Assembly: GCA_902774915.1 (NCBI GenBank) | Contig: CACYKH010000008.1 | Span: forward strand, 44,416-108,415 | Direction of reading: 5' to 3' | Source of the DNA: an uncultured Lachnospiraceae bacterium | Lineage (GTDB): Bacteria; Bacillota; Clostridia; Lachnospirales; Lachnospiraceae | DNA length: 64,000 nucleotides | In this document: positions 38,843 through 47,840 of the stretch, in pieces | Layout: each line of letters opens with the position of its first letter | Position numbering within the stretch: the stretch's first letter is position 1 | The notes under the pieces: generated by a model | Databases searched by the model: none | What the model was told of the DNA's origin: nothing | What the model saw: the letters and a program-made list of their open reading frames with translations, nothing else | Position numbers and translations under genes: made by a program

Positions 38843-38893
38843 AACCAACCGCAAGAAATCAAGGACTTTTATCCCTAAGCGGTTGGTTTTTTA
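38843..38893 (+). terminator. Terminator after nrdG
   Basis: Perfect 10-bp stem AACCAACCGC (38843-38852) / GCGGTTGGTT (38879-38888), followed by TTTT. The 26-nt loop can form a small inner hairpin (GGA/TCC). Confidence 0.85.
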
Positions 38894-38903
38894 TTGCCCT
38901 TCA

Positions 38904-38974
38904 CCACTATATATAGTGTTTTATAAAAAAAGTTCACACTATATATTGACACGAGGGCCTATTAGTGGTATCTT
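38904..38974 (+). promoter_or_regulatory. nrdD promoter with tandem NrdR boxes
   Basis: Box 1 CCACTATATATAGTGT (38904-38919) and box 2 ACACTATATATTGACA (38936-38951) match the NrdR consensus (ACAC-A/T-ATAT arrangement) and are centred 32 bp apart, three helical turns, as known for paired NrdR sites. The -35 box TTGACA (38946-38951) lies inside box 2, with TATCTT (38969-38974) as the -10 box after 17 nt. NrdR bound with dATP/ATP would block this promoter. The remaining leader (38981-39100) holds a 9-bp hairpin AGGCTGAAA/TTTTAGCCT near 39024-39049 and no riboswitch I recognise. Confidence 0.88.
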
Positions 38975-39100
38975 CTTATAGACGGTCTACATCTAGTGGC
39001 TCGTTTTATGCGGAATTAAGGCTGAAAAGGACGTATTTTAGCCTAAAAACATAAAAATAAAATCTTAAACTAATATTTATTAAAGGGGAGGTTACTTTAC

Positions 39101-41512
39101 ATGTACCGAGTGGTAAAAAGAGATGGTGAAACAGTTGATTTTAATGTAGCGAAGATCAGTGCTGCGATTGAGAAGGCATTTGTGGGCTGCGAAAAGCAGT
39201 ATCATCCAAGTGTTATCGATATGCTTGCTCTCAGAGTTACAAGTGATTTTGAGGATAAGATTAAGAATGATGTTATCTCTGTGGAAGATATCCAGGATAG
39301 CGTTGAGAAGATTCTCTCAGAGGCTGGATATACAGAGGTTGCTAAGGCTTATATCCTTTATCGTAAGCAGCGTGAGAAAGTTCGTAACGTTAAGAATGCA
39401 ATGCTCAACTACAAGGACATTGTAGATAACTATCTTCAGATTAATGACTGGAGAGTTAAAGAGAACTCTACAGTTACATATAGTGTTGGAGGACTTATCC
39501 TTTCCAACTCAGGTGCTATCACAGCTAACTACTGGCTCAGCGAAATTTATGATCAGGAAATAGCAGATGCACACAGAAAGGCAGATATCCACATCCATGA
39601 TCTTAGCATGCTTACAGGATACTGCGCAGGATGGTCACTGAAGCAGCTTATTCAGGAAGGACTTGGTGGAGTTCCTGGAAAGATAACATCTGCTCCAGCA
39701 GGACATCTTTCAACTCTTTGTAACCAGATGGTTAACTTCTTAGGTATCATGCAGAATGAATGGGCAGGAGCTCAGGCATTCTCATCATTCGATACTTATC
39801 TTGCTCCATTTGTAAAGGTTGATAACCTTACACAGAAGGAAGTAAAGCAGTGCATCCAGTCCTTCATCTTCGGTGTAAACACACCATCAAGATGGGGTAC
39901 TCAGTCACCATTTACTAACATCACACTTGACTGGACAGTTCCAAGAGATATGAGAGAAGAGAACTGCTGGGTTGGTGGTGAGCAGGTTGACTTTACTTAT
40001 GGCGACTGCCAGAAGGAAATGGATATGGTCAACAAGGCATTCATCGAGATTATGATCGAGGGAGATGCAAACGGCCGTGGATTCCAGTATCCAATCCCTA
40101 CATATTCAATCACAAAGGACTTCAACTGGGATGAGACAGAGAACAACAAGCTTCTCTTCGAGATGACAGCTAAGTATGGTACTCCATACTTCTCAAATTA
40201 CATCAACTCAGATATGGAGCCTTCAGATGTACGTTCAATGTGCTGCCGTCTGAGACTCGACCTTCGTGAGCTTCGTAAGAAGTCAGGTGGATTCTTCGGT
40301 AGTGGAGAGTCAACAGGATCAGTTGGTGTTGTTACAATCAACCTTCCACGTATTGCATATCAGGCAAAGGATGAGGCTGATTTCTATGCAAGACTTGATC
40401 GTCTCATGGACATCTCAGCCAGATCACTTAAGACAAAGAGAGAGGTTATTACAAAGCTTCTTGATTCAGGTCTTTATCCATATACAAAGAGATACCTTGG
40501 AACATTCAACAACCACTTCTCAACAATCGGTCTTATCGGTATGAACGAAGTTGGTCTTAATGCTAAATGGCTTCACAAGGATCTTACAAATGTAGAGACA
40601 CAGAAGTTTGCAGCTGACGTTCTCAATCATATGAGAGAGAAGCTCAGTGATTATCAGGAAATGTACGGAGATCTGTACAACCTTGAGGCAACTCCTGCTG
40701 AGTCAACAACATATAGATTTGCTAAGCATGATAAAGAGCAGTTCCCAGAGATCATCACAGCTAATGAGAATGGAACACCTTACTATACTAACTCATCACA
40801 TCTTCCAGTTGGTTATACAGAGGACATTTTCTCAGCTCTCGATGTTCAGGATAATCTGCAGACACTTTATACATCAGGTACAGTATTCCATGCATTCCTT
40901 GGCGAGAAGCTTCCTGACTGGAAAGCAGCAGCTAACCTCGTTAGAAAGATTGCTGAGAACTACAGCCTGCCATATTACACAATGTCACCTACATACTCAG
41001 TATGTAAGAATCATGGATATATCACTGGTGAAGTTTATGTATGTCCTGATTGCGGTGAGAAGACAGAGGTTTACAGCCGTATAACTGGTTACTATCGTCC
41101 AATTCAGAACTGGAATGATGGTAAGACTCAGGAGTACATGGATCGTCGCGAGTACGATATCAAGGTAAGCAAGCTTACACATGATGGTCCTATTAAGAAG
41201 ATCAGCTACGAAGAGCCTTCAGAGGTTGCTGAAAATGCACCAGCACCTCAGGTTGCAGAAGCAGAGCAGAAGGTAGAGAACAGAGCGGAAGTTCCTACAA
41301 TGTACGTTAAGGATCATTGTCCAAAATGTAAGGGCGCTGAGCAGAGATTCAAACTTGCAAACGTTGAGTACAGCGAAGTAAATTGTTCTGAAAATATGGA
41401 TGTTGCAAGAGAGCTTAATATTCAGCAGACACCAACTATCATTGATCCAGATGGAACAAGATATGAGGGAGCTAATGCAGCAGCTGAGTGGCTTAAAGCA
41501 CATAATGCATAA
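39101..41512 (+). CDS. nrdD: Anaerobic ribonucleoside-triphosphate reductase fused to a glutaredoxin-like domain
   Basis: An 803-residue class III ribonucleotide reductase. Residues 1-90 are an ATP cone (MYRVVKRDGETVDFN), the allosteric activity site. The core has the glycyl radical loop SRITGYYRPIQNW (Gly663) and a Cys/His metal cluster (CKNHGY, CPDCG). After an Ala/Glu/Pro-rich linker (about 705-730), residues 731-803 form a glutaredoxin/thioredoxin-like domain with active site CPKC (740-743) and the cis-Pro motif QQTPTII. The fused domain implies that a dithiol, not formate, reduces the enzyme; trxB follows after 10 nt. GGGGAGG precedes the ATG. Confidence 0.94.
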   Translation: MYRVVKRDGETVDFNVAKISAAIEKAFVGCEKQYHPSVIDMLALRVTSDFEDKIKNDVISVEDIQDSVEKILSEAGYTEVAKAYILYRKQREKVRNVKNAMLNYKDIVDNYLQINDWRVKENSTVTYSVGGLILSNSGAITANYWLSEIYDQEIADAHRKADIHIHDLSMLTGYCAGWSLKQLIQEGLGGVPGKITSAPAGHLSTLCNQMVNFLGIMQNEWAGAQAFSSFDTYLAPFVKVDNLTQKEVKQCIQSFIFGVNTPSRWGTQSPFTNITLDWTVPRDMREENCWVGGEQVDFTYGDCQKEMDMVNKAFIEIMIEGDANGRGFQYPIPTYSITKDFNWDETENNKLLFEMTAKYGTPYFSNYINSDMEPSDVRSMCCRLRLDLRELRKKSGGFFGSGESTGSVGVVTINLPRIAYQAKDEADFYARLDRLMDISARSLKTKREVITKLLDSGLYPYTKRYLGTFNNHFSTIGLIGMNEVGLNAKWLHKDLTNVETQKFAADVLNHMREKLSDYQEMYGDLYNLEATPAESTTYRFAKHDKEQFPEIITANENGTPYYTNSSHLPVGYTEDIFSALDVQDNLQTLYTSGTVFHAFLGEKLPDWKAAANLVRKIAENYSLPYYTMSPTYSVCKNHGYITGEVYVCPDCGEKTEVYSRITGYYRPIQNWNDGKTQEYMDRREYDIKVSKLTHDGPIKKISYEEPSEVAENAPAPQVAEAEQKVENRAEVPTMYVKDHCPKCKGAEQRFKLANVEYSEVNCSENMDVARELNIQQTPTIIDPDGTRYEGANAAAEWLKAHNA

Positions 41513-41522
41513 GGAAAAATAA

Positions 41523-42428
41523 ATGTACGATATTATAGTAGTCGGCGGTGGGCCTGCAGGGCTCACCGCTGCAATATATGGACTAAGAAACGGTAAATCC
41601 GTTTTTGTTATAGAAAAGGAAGTATTCGGTGGTCAGATAGTTAATTCTCCTAAGGTGGAGAATATACCAGGATTCAATTCCATAAGCGGAGATGAATTCG
41701 GAGATAAGATGCTGGAGCAGGCAATGGGCCAAGGCGCCGAGGTTACCATTGAAGAGGTAACAGGCATCGGAAAAAGTGGGGATGCCTTTATCGTAAGAAC
41801 TATGGAGGGTGGTTCTTACGAGGGCAGAACCGTTATACTGGCAACTGGAACAACACATAGAGTTCTCGGTCTTGAAGGCGAGCAGGATCTGATTGGAAGT
41901 GGCATCAGCTTCTGTGCAGTCTGCGATGGTGACTTCTACCGTGATAAAAAGGTTGTTATGATCGGCGGAGGTAATTCTGCATTTGTAGAATCAAGCCTTC
42001 TTGTGGATATTGTTAAGGAACTTGTTATCCTTCAGGATATGCCTTATTTCACAGCAGATCAGAAGCTTCAGGATCAGGTGCTGTCACGTGGCAATGTAGA
42101 AACTCATGTGAATACAAAAATAAAGGCATATGTCATTCAGGACGGAAAGCTGACAGGTGTTCAGTATGAAGAGAATGGCGAAGCAAAAGAAGTCAGCTGC
42201 GACGGAGTTTTCCTTGCAGTAGGGCTTGTACCAGAGAATGGTGCATTTACAAATGTTGCTGAGATAGATGGAAGAGGTTACTTTGTAACTCCTGATATCT
42301 GTACAACCAGAACTCCTGGAATATTTATTGCAGGCGACTGCAGAGCAAAGACCTTAAGACAGGTTGCAACAGCCTGCTCAGATGGCGCATATGCGGCTAT
42401 AGCTGCTTGCGACTTTCTGAAGAATTAA
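41523..42428 (+). CDS. trxB: Thioredoxin reductase
   Basis: A 301-residue FAD/NADPH enzyme that reduces thioredoxin-like disulfides. FAD fold IIVVGGGPAGLTAAIYGLRNG, active site CAVCDG, NADPH fold VVMIGGGNSAFVESSLL and the C-terminal GIFIAGDCRAKTLRQV are complete. It begins 10 nt after nrdD, so it is most simply the electron donor of the NrdD-fused glutaredoxin domain. No separate thioredoxin gene is adjacent, in keeping with that reading. Confidence 0.93.
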   Translation: MYDIIVVGGGPAGLTAAIYGLRNGKSVFVIEKEVFGGQIVNSPKVENIPGFNSISGDEFGDKMLEQAMGQGAEVTIEEVTGIGKSGDAFIVRTMEGGSYEGRTVILATGTTHRVLGLEGEQDLIGSGISFCAVCDGDFYRDKKVVMIGGGNSAFVESSLLVDIVKELVILQDMPYFTADQKLQDQVLSRGNVETHVNTKIKAYVIQDGKLTGVQYEENGEAKEVSCDGVFLAVGLVPENGAFTNVAEIDGRGYFVTPDICTTRTPGIFIAGDCRAKTLRQVATACSDGAYAAIAACDFLKN

Positions 42429-42465
42429 TAAGATGTAGGTTCAAAAATAAATAGCATGTATGATA

Positions 42466-42508
42466 TAATAGATAATTGGCTACAAGCTGATTATCTATTA
42501 TTTTTTTA
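42466..42508 (+). terminator. Terminator after trxB
   Basis: Perfect 11-bp AT-rich stem TAATAGATAAT (42466-42476) / ATTATCTATTA (42490-42500), followed by TTTTTTT. Confidence 0.8.
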
Positions 42509-42550
42509 GTAGAAAAATAAAGGTAAAAAAAAGAATTAGGAGAAGGTCAA

Positions 42551-43393
42551 TTGATTAAATTAAATGACATCAAAAAGACGTTCGGCATGAATCAGGTCCT
42601 GAAGGGGGTATCCTTCCAGATTGATGATGGAAGCATATACGGACTGATTGGTCGAAACGGTGCAGGAAAAACAACCCTGATGAACATTATGTCCGGTCTC
42701 ATGAAGGCAGACGGCGGAAGCTTTACCATCGATAAAAAGGTGGGATATCTTCCTGATCTTCCAGCTTTCTATGAATATCTCACAACTGATGAGTATCTGG
42801 ACTTTTTACTTATGAATAAAAATCCTGAAAGAAGAGATAAGCTGCTGGAAACAGTTGGACTACCAAAGGGCGCCAAGGTAAAGACTATGTCCCGTGGTAT
42901 GAGACAGAGACTTGGAATAGCTGCAGTCCTTGTTAATAATCCAGATGTAATCCTGCTTGACGAACCAACTAGTGCTCTTGACCCAGCGGGAAGAAATGAT
43001 GTAAAGGATATTCTTCTCAAACTCAAGAATGAAGGCAGGACTATCATCCTTTCTACTCATATCCTTGCTGATATGGATAACATCTGTGACAAGGCAGGCT
43101 TCCTCAGTCGCGGTGTTATTGCGAGAGAGGTGGATGTGGCAAAGAGTCGTCAGGAAAATTCAGCTATGATCGTGAAGTTTGCATCTGAACCAGACTTGGA
43201 TAAGTTGTACCAGTTCACGCAGGATATAATACAACTGGATGCGGTTACAGTAAGGCTAAATATAAATGAAAGTGAAAAGATTAACAGCCAGCAGAAAGTG
43301 CTCCAGGGACTTGGAAACCTTTCCCAGGAGATAACATCTATCAGCAGCGCAGCCGTTTCACTGGATTCTATTTTCCAGGAGGTGTGCTTATGA
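42551..43393 (+). CDS. ABC transporter ATP-binding protein (ABC-2 type)
   Basis: A 280-residue ABC ATPase. Walker A GRNGAGKTTLM, signature MSRGMRQRLGIA (a variant of LSGGQ), Walker B VILLDEPTSALDPAG and the switch His in STHILAD. The start is TTG 42551, with GGAGAAGG closely upstream and MIKLNDIKKTFG matching family starts. C-terminal 80 residues are an accessory domain common in drug, lantibiotic or peptide exporters. Its stop overlaps the start of the permease gene (ATGA). Substrate unknown. Confidence 0.88.
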   Translation: MIKLNDIKKTFGMNQVLKGVSFQIDDGSIYGLIGRNGAGKTTLMNIMSGLMKADGGSFTIDKKVGYLPDLPAFYEYLTTDEYLDFLLMNKNPERRDKLLETVGLPKGAKVKTMSRGMRQRLGIAAVLVNNPDVILLDEPTSALDPAGRNDVKDILLKLKNEGRTIILSTHILADMDNICDKAGFLSRGVIAREVDVAKSRQENSAMIVKFASEPDLDKLYQFTQDIIQLDAVTVRLNINESEKINSQQKVLQGLGNLSQEITSISSAAVSLDSIFQEVCL

Positions 43394-44187
43394 TGACGAA
43401 TATTAAATGCTGTATTTTGAAAGATATTAAAGAAGTTCTCAGAACCGGAAAGGTGGCGCTGTTCCTTATTCTTGCATTCGGAATTGGCGTTATGATAATG
43501 GGATTCACGGTGATCTTCACAGATATCCCTGATTATCTGACGGCGGAGCTTCCGGGCTTCGACATCCAGTCTCTGGAAGAACTAATGGGAACGCTTTATC
43601 CAAAGATGGTGAGAGAAAACCTTGGTGTATTTTCGTACTACATTGGTTTCTTCTATTCGCTGATCACCATCCTTGTCTGCAACAACATAATCCCTCGCGA
43701 GAGAAAGAAGGGCAAGTGGATACTCCCTATCGAGCAGGGTTATAACGGACGTGATTTTCTTATAGGTAAATGTGTAGTCTATGGATGTCTTGCAGGCATT
43801 TCAGTTTTCCTTAGCTACATGGTTTACTACTTTATTGCGAATACATTTATGGAGCAGAATCTACCATTTGGAAATGCATTCTTCCTTGCACTTCTTCACG
43901 GGTTAAATGTCTTCTTCATTCTGGACTTTACAATACTTATGTCAGCATGGTTTAACAGCGGCGTTGTAGCTGCTATCTCCATGATTGGTACCGTACTCTT
44001 CGTGCCAGATATCATGAATTATCTCAGCATTGGAAAGTACCTTCCAACATATCTTCTGACATTTGTTTATGAGAGTGGAAATAATTACGGATCAATTGTT
44101 GTTCCGCTGATATTGAATATTATTTGTTTTATTGCAACTTATATTTTTGCAAGTACGAAGGTGGAAAATGGCTTACATCGAATTTAA
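43390..44187 (+). CDS. ABC-2 type transporter permease
   Basis: A 265-residue membrane protein with six predicted membrane segments (VALFLILAFGIGVMIMGFTV, YIGFFYSLITILVCNNII, and others) and the cytoplasmic loop PRERKKGKWILPIEQGYNGRDFLIGK that contacts the ATPase in ABC-2 exporters. ATG 43390 is chosen because AGGAGG (43377-43382) is 7 nt upstream. The partner is the overlapping ATPase at 42551-43393. It overlaps the start of the next ATPase gene by 20 nt. Confidence 0.85.
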   Translation: MMTNIKCCILKDIKEVLRTGKVALFLILAFGIGVMIMGFTVIFTDIPDYLTAELPGFDIQSLEELMGTLYPKMVRENLGVFSYYIGFFYSLITILVCNNIIPRERKKGKWILPIEQGYNGRDFLIGKCVVYGCLAGISVFLSYMVYYFIANTFMEQNLPFGNAFFLALLHGLNVFFILDFTILMSAWFNSGVVAAISMIGTVLFVPDIMNYLSIGKYLPTYLLTFVYESGNNYGSIVVPLILNIICFIATYIFASTKVENGLHRI

Positions 44188-44866
44188 ATCAGTAGATAAA
44201 GAATATCGCGGTGAGGTAAAGGTTCACGCCGTAAGAAAATGCTCCTTCGAAATTGAAGAAGGAGAGATGGTGGCAATCCTTGGCCAGAGTGGTGCCGGAA
44301 AAACTACTATCCTCAACATGCTGGGCGGAATGGACAGCCCAACAGGTGGAGATATTCTTGTTGATGGCAAGAACGTGGCGAAGCTGAAAAATCGCGAGCT
44401 GATACGTTACAGACGTCACGATATCGGATTTGTTTTCCAGTTCTATAATCTGGTGGCAAATCTTACAGCGGTAGAAAATGTGGAGCTGGCATGTCAGCTT
44501 TGCGAGGATGCCTTGGACCCTGTGACAGTTATGGAAGAGGTGGGGCTTGGAGAAAGACTTTCCAGCTTTCCTAGTCAGCTGTCCGGTGGCGAGCAGCAGC
44601 GTGTTGCCATAGCAAGAGCGATTGCAAAGAATCCAAAGATATTGCTTTGCGATGAGCCAACTGGTGCTCTTGATTCCGAGACAGGAAAGAAGATAATAGA
44701 GCTTCTTATCGAAACCTGCCGCGCGAGAAAAATGACTACAGTCATTGTTACGCACAATTCTGAAATAGCAAAGGTTTGTAATAAGATCATCCGCATTAAG
44801 AATGGTTCGGTTGATAAGATTAAGATTAATGAAACACCACTTTCTCCTGACGAGATTGAATGGTAG
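44168..44866 (+). CDS. ABC transporter ATP-binding protein (MacB/LolD type)
   Basis: A 232-residue ABC ATPase of the MacB/LolD/FtsE group: Walker A GQSGAGKTTILNMLGGMD, FVFQFYNLVANLTAVENVEL (Q-loop), signature LSGGEQQRVAIARAI, Walker B ILLCDEPTGALD and VTHN. ATG 44168 has AAGGTGG just upstream and lies within the end of the permease gene. Partner of the FtsX-like permease 27 nt downstream. Such pairs usually do mechanical work on the membrane or cell wall or remove peptides. Confidence 0.9.
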   Translation: MAYIEFKSVDKEYRGEVKVHAVRKCSFEIEEGEMVAILGQSGAGKTTILNMLGGMDSPTGGDILVDGKNVAKLKNRELIRYRRHDIGFVFQFYNLVANLTAVENVELACQLCEDALDPVTVMEEVGLGERLSSFPSQLSGGEQQRVAIARAIAKNPKILLCDEPTGALDSETGKKIIELLIETCRARKMTTVIVTHNSEIAKVCNKIIRIKNGSVDKIKINETPLSPDEIEW

Positions 44867-44893
44867 TTTAGAATTTGGATAAGAAACTAGAAA

Positions 44894-47812
44894 ATGATAG
44901 CGAAGAATACATTAAAAAAGATTAAACATTCCTTCGGTCGTTTTATCTCCCTTGTGGCGATAATTCTGATCGGAGTTGGTTTCTATGCAGGCATCCGACA
45001 GTCGACGCCTGCTATTCGTGATGCCGAAAATCGCTTCGTTAAAGAATACAATATGATGGACCTGCATCTTATCAGCACACTTGGATTTACGGAGGAGGAT
45101 TTGAAAGAAGTCCGAAAGTTAAAGTCCGTGGATCTGGTGACGGCTGGCTATTCCAAATATGTCTACGAGGGCGAAGATGTAATCCGCGTTCTTTCTATCG
45201 ATTCTTATATAAATCGTTATCTGTTGTGGGAGGGTAATCTTCCGACGAAGCAGAATGAATGCCTTGCGGATAGCCGCTTCTATAAAGTAGGAGATGTTAT
45301 TTCCATCAAGGAACCGGTGAGTTCGGATGATGAGGATAGTTCGGGTAAGAAGTCTGATGATGCAGACAGTGATTCGAGTGCAGATAAAGATGGTGATAAG
45401 AGCTCGGATGAAGATGATGATTTGAGTTCAGATGAGGATGACGATGAGAATGTTGAACAGCTGACAGAACATAAGTTTATTGTGTCGGGTGTTGTCACAT
45501 CTCCAATATATATGGGTACAGATTACGGCAGCACCAACATTGGAAATGGAGAACTGAAATCCTATATCCTGGTTAAGAAAAGCGTTTTTGATATTGATGC
45601 TTATACGGATCTTTATGTGACCATGAGGAAGACGGATGAGGATATTCCGTATTCAGATAGCTACAATGAAAAACTGGAACAGCTGACTTCCGAGGTGGAG
45701 GCTATTCAGTCCGAGAGAGAAAAGGCAAGAGAAGATGGACTCTACGAAGAAGCAAAAGAGACGGCTTTGGAAGAGGTTGCTAAACGTAAGGAAGAGATTG
45801 AGGCTGAAACCAGGGATGCGGTTGAGGAAGAAGTTAGAGCGGAGATAGATAAACAACAGGAGGAGACCAAGTCCAAGCTTAAGGAACAGGCCGGAAAGTT
45901 TGGGATGACATTTGAAAATTTTATCGGAACTCTTTCTGAAACAGTGCAGGAACAATTGTCACCCCTAACAGATGCGCAGGTTGACGTTCTTGTGGATGAA
46001 CAGATGGATGATGCACTGGATACCGCTATGGAAGAGGCTGAGAGCACGGCTTTGGAAGAAATTGAAATTCCTGAATGTAAATGGTTCGTCCGCAACAGGA
46101 ATGATGAGGTTGCAAATTATAAGATACTGAGTGATCAGTATGAAGAGGTGGATTCTATTGCGGATATTATTCCGATTTTCTTTATAGTTATTGTTATTCT
46201 GATGACATCTAATACAATGTCGCGAATGATTGCTGAGGAAAGAGGGGAGATGGGAACGCTCACATCTCTTGGTTATTCCAATGCCTCTATAATCGGCGGC
46301 TATATGATCTATGTTTTTGTCGCAACGATTGTTGGTGTTGTGGCGGGCTATTTTATTGGCGTTAATACATTGCCGCAATTTGTTTTTAATTGCTTCCCGA
46401 TTTCGGTGATGAGTATTGTGGTTAAGTTTAGTCCGATCATGTTTTTTGGCTCGCTGGCTGTCTCCTTTATACTCATGACTGGGGTGACAATCTTTAGTTG
46501 TATGAAAGAGCTTATTCATAAGCCGGCTTATCTTATGCGACCGGTTCCTCCAAAGAGAGGCAAGAAGCTTCTGTTGGAGAGGGTGACAGGACTTTGGAAG
46601 AGGATGACATTTTCCTGGAAGACGACTCTGAGGAATATTGCACGTTATCAGCGAAGAGTTTTGATGACGGTTGTAGGAGTTGGCGGCTGTACATTCCTGA
46701 TGTTTATTGGCTTTGCGCTGAGGGACTGCACCAGTACTGTGGGTAATAAGCAGTTCGACGAAATACATCACTATGATGTGATGGTGATTCTCAGTGACGA
46801 TTTTAAGAGCTTTAATGATATTGAAGGCGGTAAGGAAAAGAAGCTGAAGGACGAGGGGCTGTTGAAGGATCCGCTGATGCTTCGCCAGGAAATGGTGAAG
46901 GTGGAAAATAGCGAGGGTCATAGTCTGGATGTTTATCTTCAGGTGCCGGATGAGGAAAATGCACTCTTTGAAGAATATTACACTTTGAGAGAGGCTGATC
47001 CAAGAGACGCTGGAGTTAAGGTGATAGATAAGGGACAGGGCGAGAAGCTGACTCTGCCGGAGGACGGAGCTATAATCACACCTCGTATCGCAAGTATTCT
47101 GGGATGCAAAGTTGGAGATACCATTCAGCTTGTGGATGACGAAGACGAGACGGTTGATATTCTGGTTTCTGGCGTAACGGAGAATTACGTTTCTAATTAT
47201 GTTTATATGTCCAAGGCTGCTTATAAAAGAGCCTTCAGGCATGGCGTGATGTACAATTCCATTGTGGCAAAGAATGGACTTGCTAAGGATTCGGAAAGTG
47301 ATACGGATATTGGTAAAAAATTATCGAAAAGGCTGTATAAATCAGATGATGTGGCAAGTGTGACAACTACGGATTCTGTTTTGAAAAAAGCGAACGAATC
47401 AATAAAGGGATTAGATGCGGTTGTAGTTCTGCTAGTTGTGATTGCATCTTTGCTGGCATTTACTGTATTATATAACCTGACGGCCATAAGCATCAGCGAA
47501 CGAACTCGCGAAATCGCGACTCTTAAGGTGCTAGGCTTTACGCCGGTTGAAACAAATGATTATATTTATCGGGAAACGATTATCAGTTCCATAATAGGAA
47601 TTGTGGCAGGACTTGCTGTGGGTCCTTACCTTCATGGAAAGGTCATGGATGTTATAGCGGTGGACAATCTTGTGTTCCTGCGAGAACTGAGGGTGCCAAG
47701 CTTTCTGATCGCGGCTTGCCTTGCGATGGCATTTACCCTGATTATGATGCTGGTAACGTTTATAAAACTGTTCTCCATAAATATGATCGAATCGCTGAAA
47801 TCAGTAGATTAA
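44894..47812 (+). CDS. FtsX-like (MacB-type) ABC permease with acidic insert and coiled coil
   Basis: A 972-residue permease with an N-terminal membrane helix (about 15-35), a large extracytoplasmic part, three helices around 420-540, then a second extracytoplasmic domain and a final three-helix bundle (about 840-965; LLAFTVLYNLTAISISERTREIATLKVLGF). The first external region holds an insert of mostly Ser, Asp and Glu (about residues 139-191) and a long charged, Ala/Glu-rich coiled coil (about 255-365). The acidic insert is not part of the usual fold and may bind divalent ions or act as a spacer. Works with the ATPase at 44168-44866. Substrate unknown. Confidence 0.85.
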   Translation: MIAKNTLKKIKHSFGRFISLVAIILIGVGFYAGIRQSTPAIRDAENRFVKEYNMMDLHLISTLGFTEEDLKEVRKLKSVDLVTAGYSKYVYEGEDVIRVLSIDSYINRYLLWEGNLPTKQNECLADSRFYKVGDVISIKEPVSSDDEDSSGKKSDDADSDSSADKDGDKSSDEDDDLSSDEDDDENVEQLTEHKFIVSGVVTSPIYMGTDYGSTNIGNGELKSYILVKKSVFDIDAYTDLYVTMRKTDEDIPYSDSYNEKLEQLTSEVEAIQSEREKAREDGLYEEAKETALEEVAKRKEEIEAETRDAVEEEVRAEIDKQQEETKSKLKEQAGKFGMTFENFIGTLSETVQEQLSPLTDAQVDVLVDEQMDDALDTAMEEAESTALEEIEIPECKWFVRNRNDEVANYKILSDQYEEVDSIADIIPIFFIVIVILMTSNTMSRMIAEERGEMGTLTSLGYSNASIIGGYMIYVFVATIVGVVAGYFIGVNTLPQFVFNCFPISVMSIVVKFSPIMFFGSLAVSFILMTGVTIFSCMKELIHKPAYLMRPVPPKRGKKLLLERVTGLWKRMTFSWKTTLRNIARYQRRVLMTVVGVGGCTFLMFIGFALRDCTSTVGNKQFDEIHHYDVMVILSDDFKSFNDIEGGKEKKLKDEGLLKDPLMLRQEMVKVENSEGHSLDVYLQVPDEENALFEEYYTLREADPRDAGVKVIDKGQGEKLTLPEDGAIITPRIASILGCKVGDTIQLVDDEDETVDILVSGVTENYVSNYVYMSKAAYKRAFRHGVMYNSIVAKNGLAKDSESDTDIGKKLSKRLYKSDDVASVTTTDSVLKKANESIKGLDAVVVLLVVIASLLAFTVLYNLTAISISERTREIATLKVLGFTPVETNDYIYRETIISSIIGIVAGLAVGPYLHGKVMDVIAVDNLVFLRELRVPSFLIAACLAMAFTLIMMLVTFIKLFSINMIESLKSVD

Positions 47813-47840
47813 ATTTTAGAAAGTGTGATAGGTAGGAGTT

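Noticed and set aside
38981-39100. Possible cobalamin riboswitch in the nrdD leader
   Set aside because: No B12-box or matching core is visible; only a 9-bp hairpin. NrdD is not B12-dependent, and control by NrdR is sufficient.
45965-47242. Long minus-strand open frame of about 425 codons
   Set aside because: It lies wholly opposite the FtsX-like permease gene, has His/Asn-rich, non-protein-like composition and no ribosome site. It is a shadow of the real gene.
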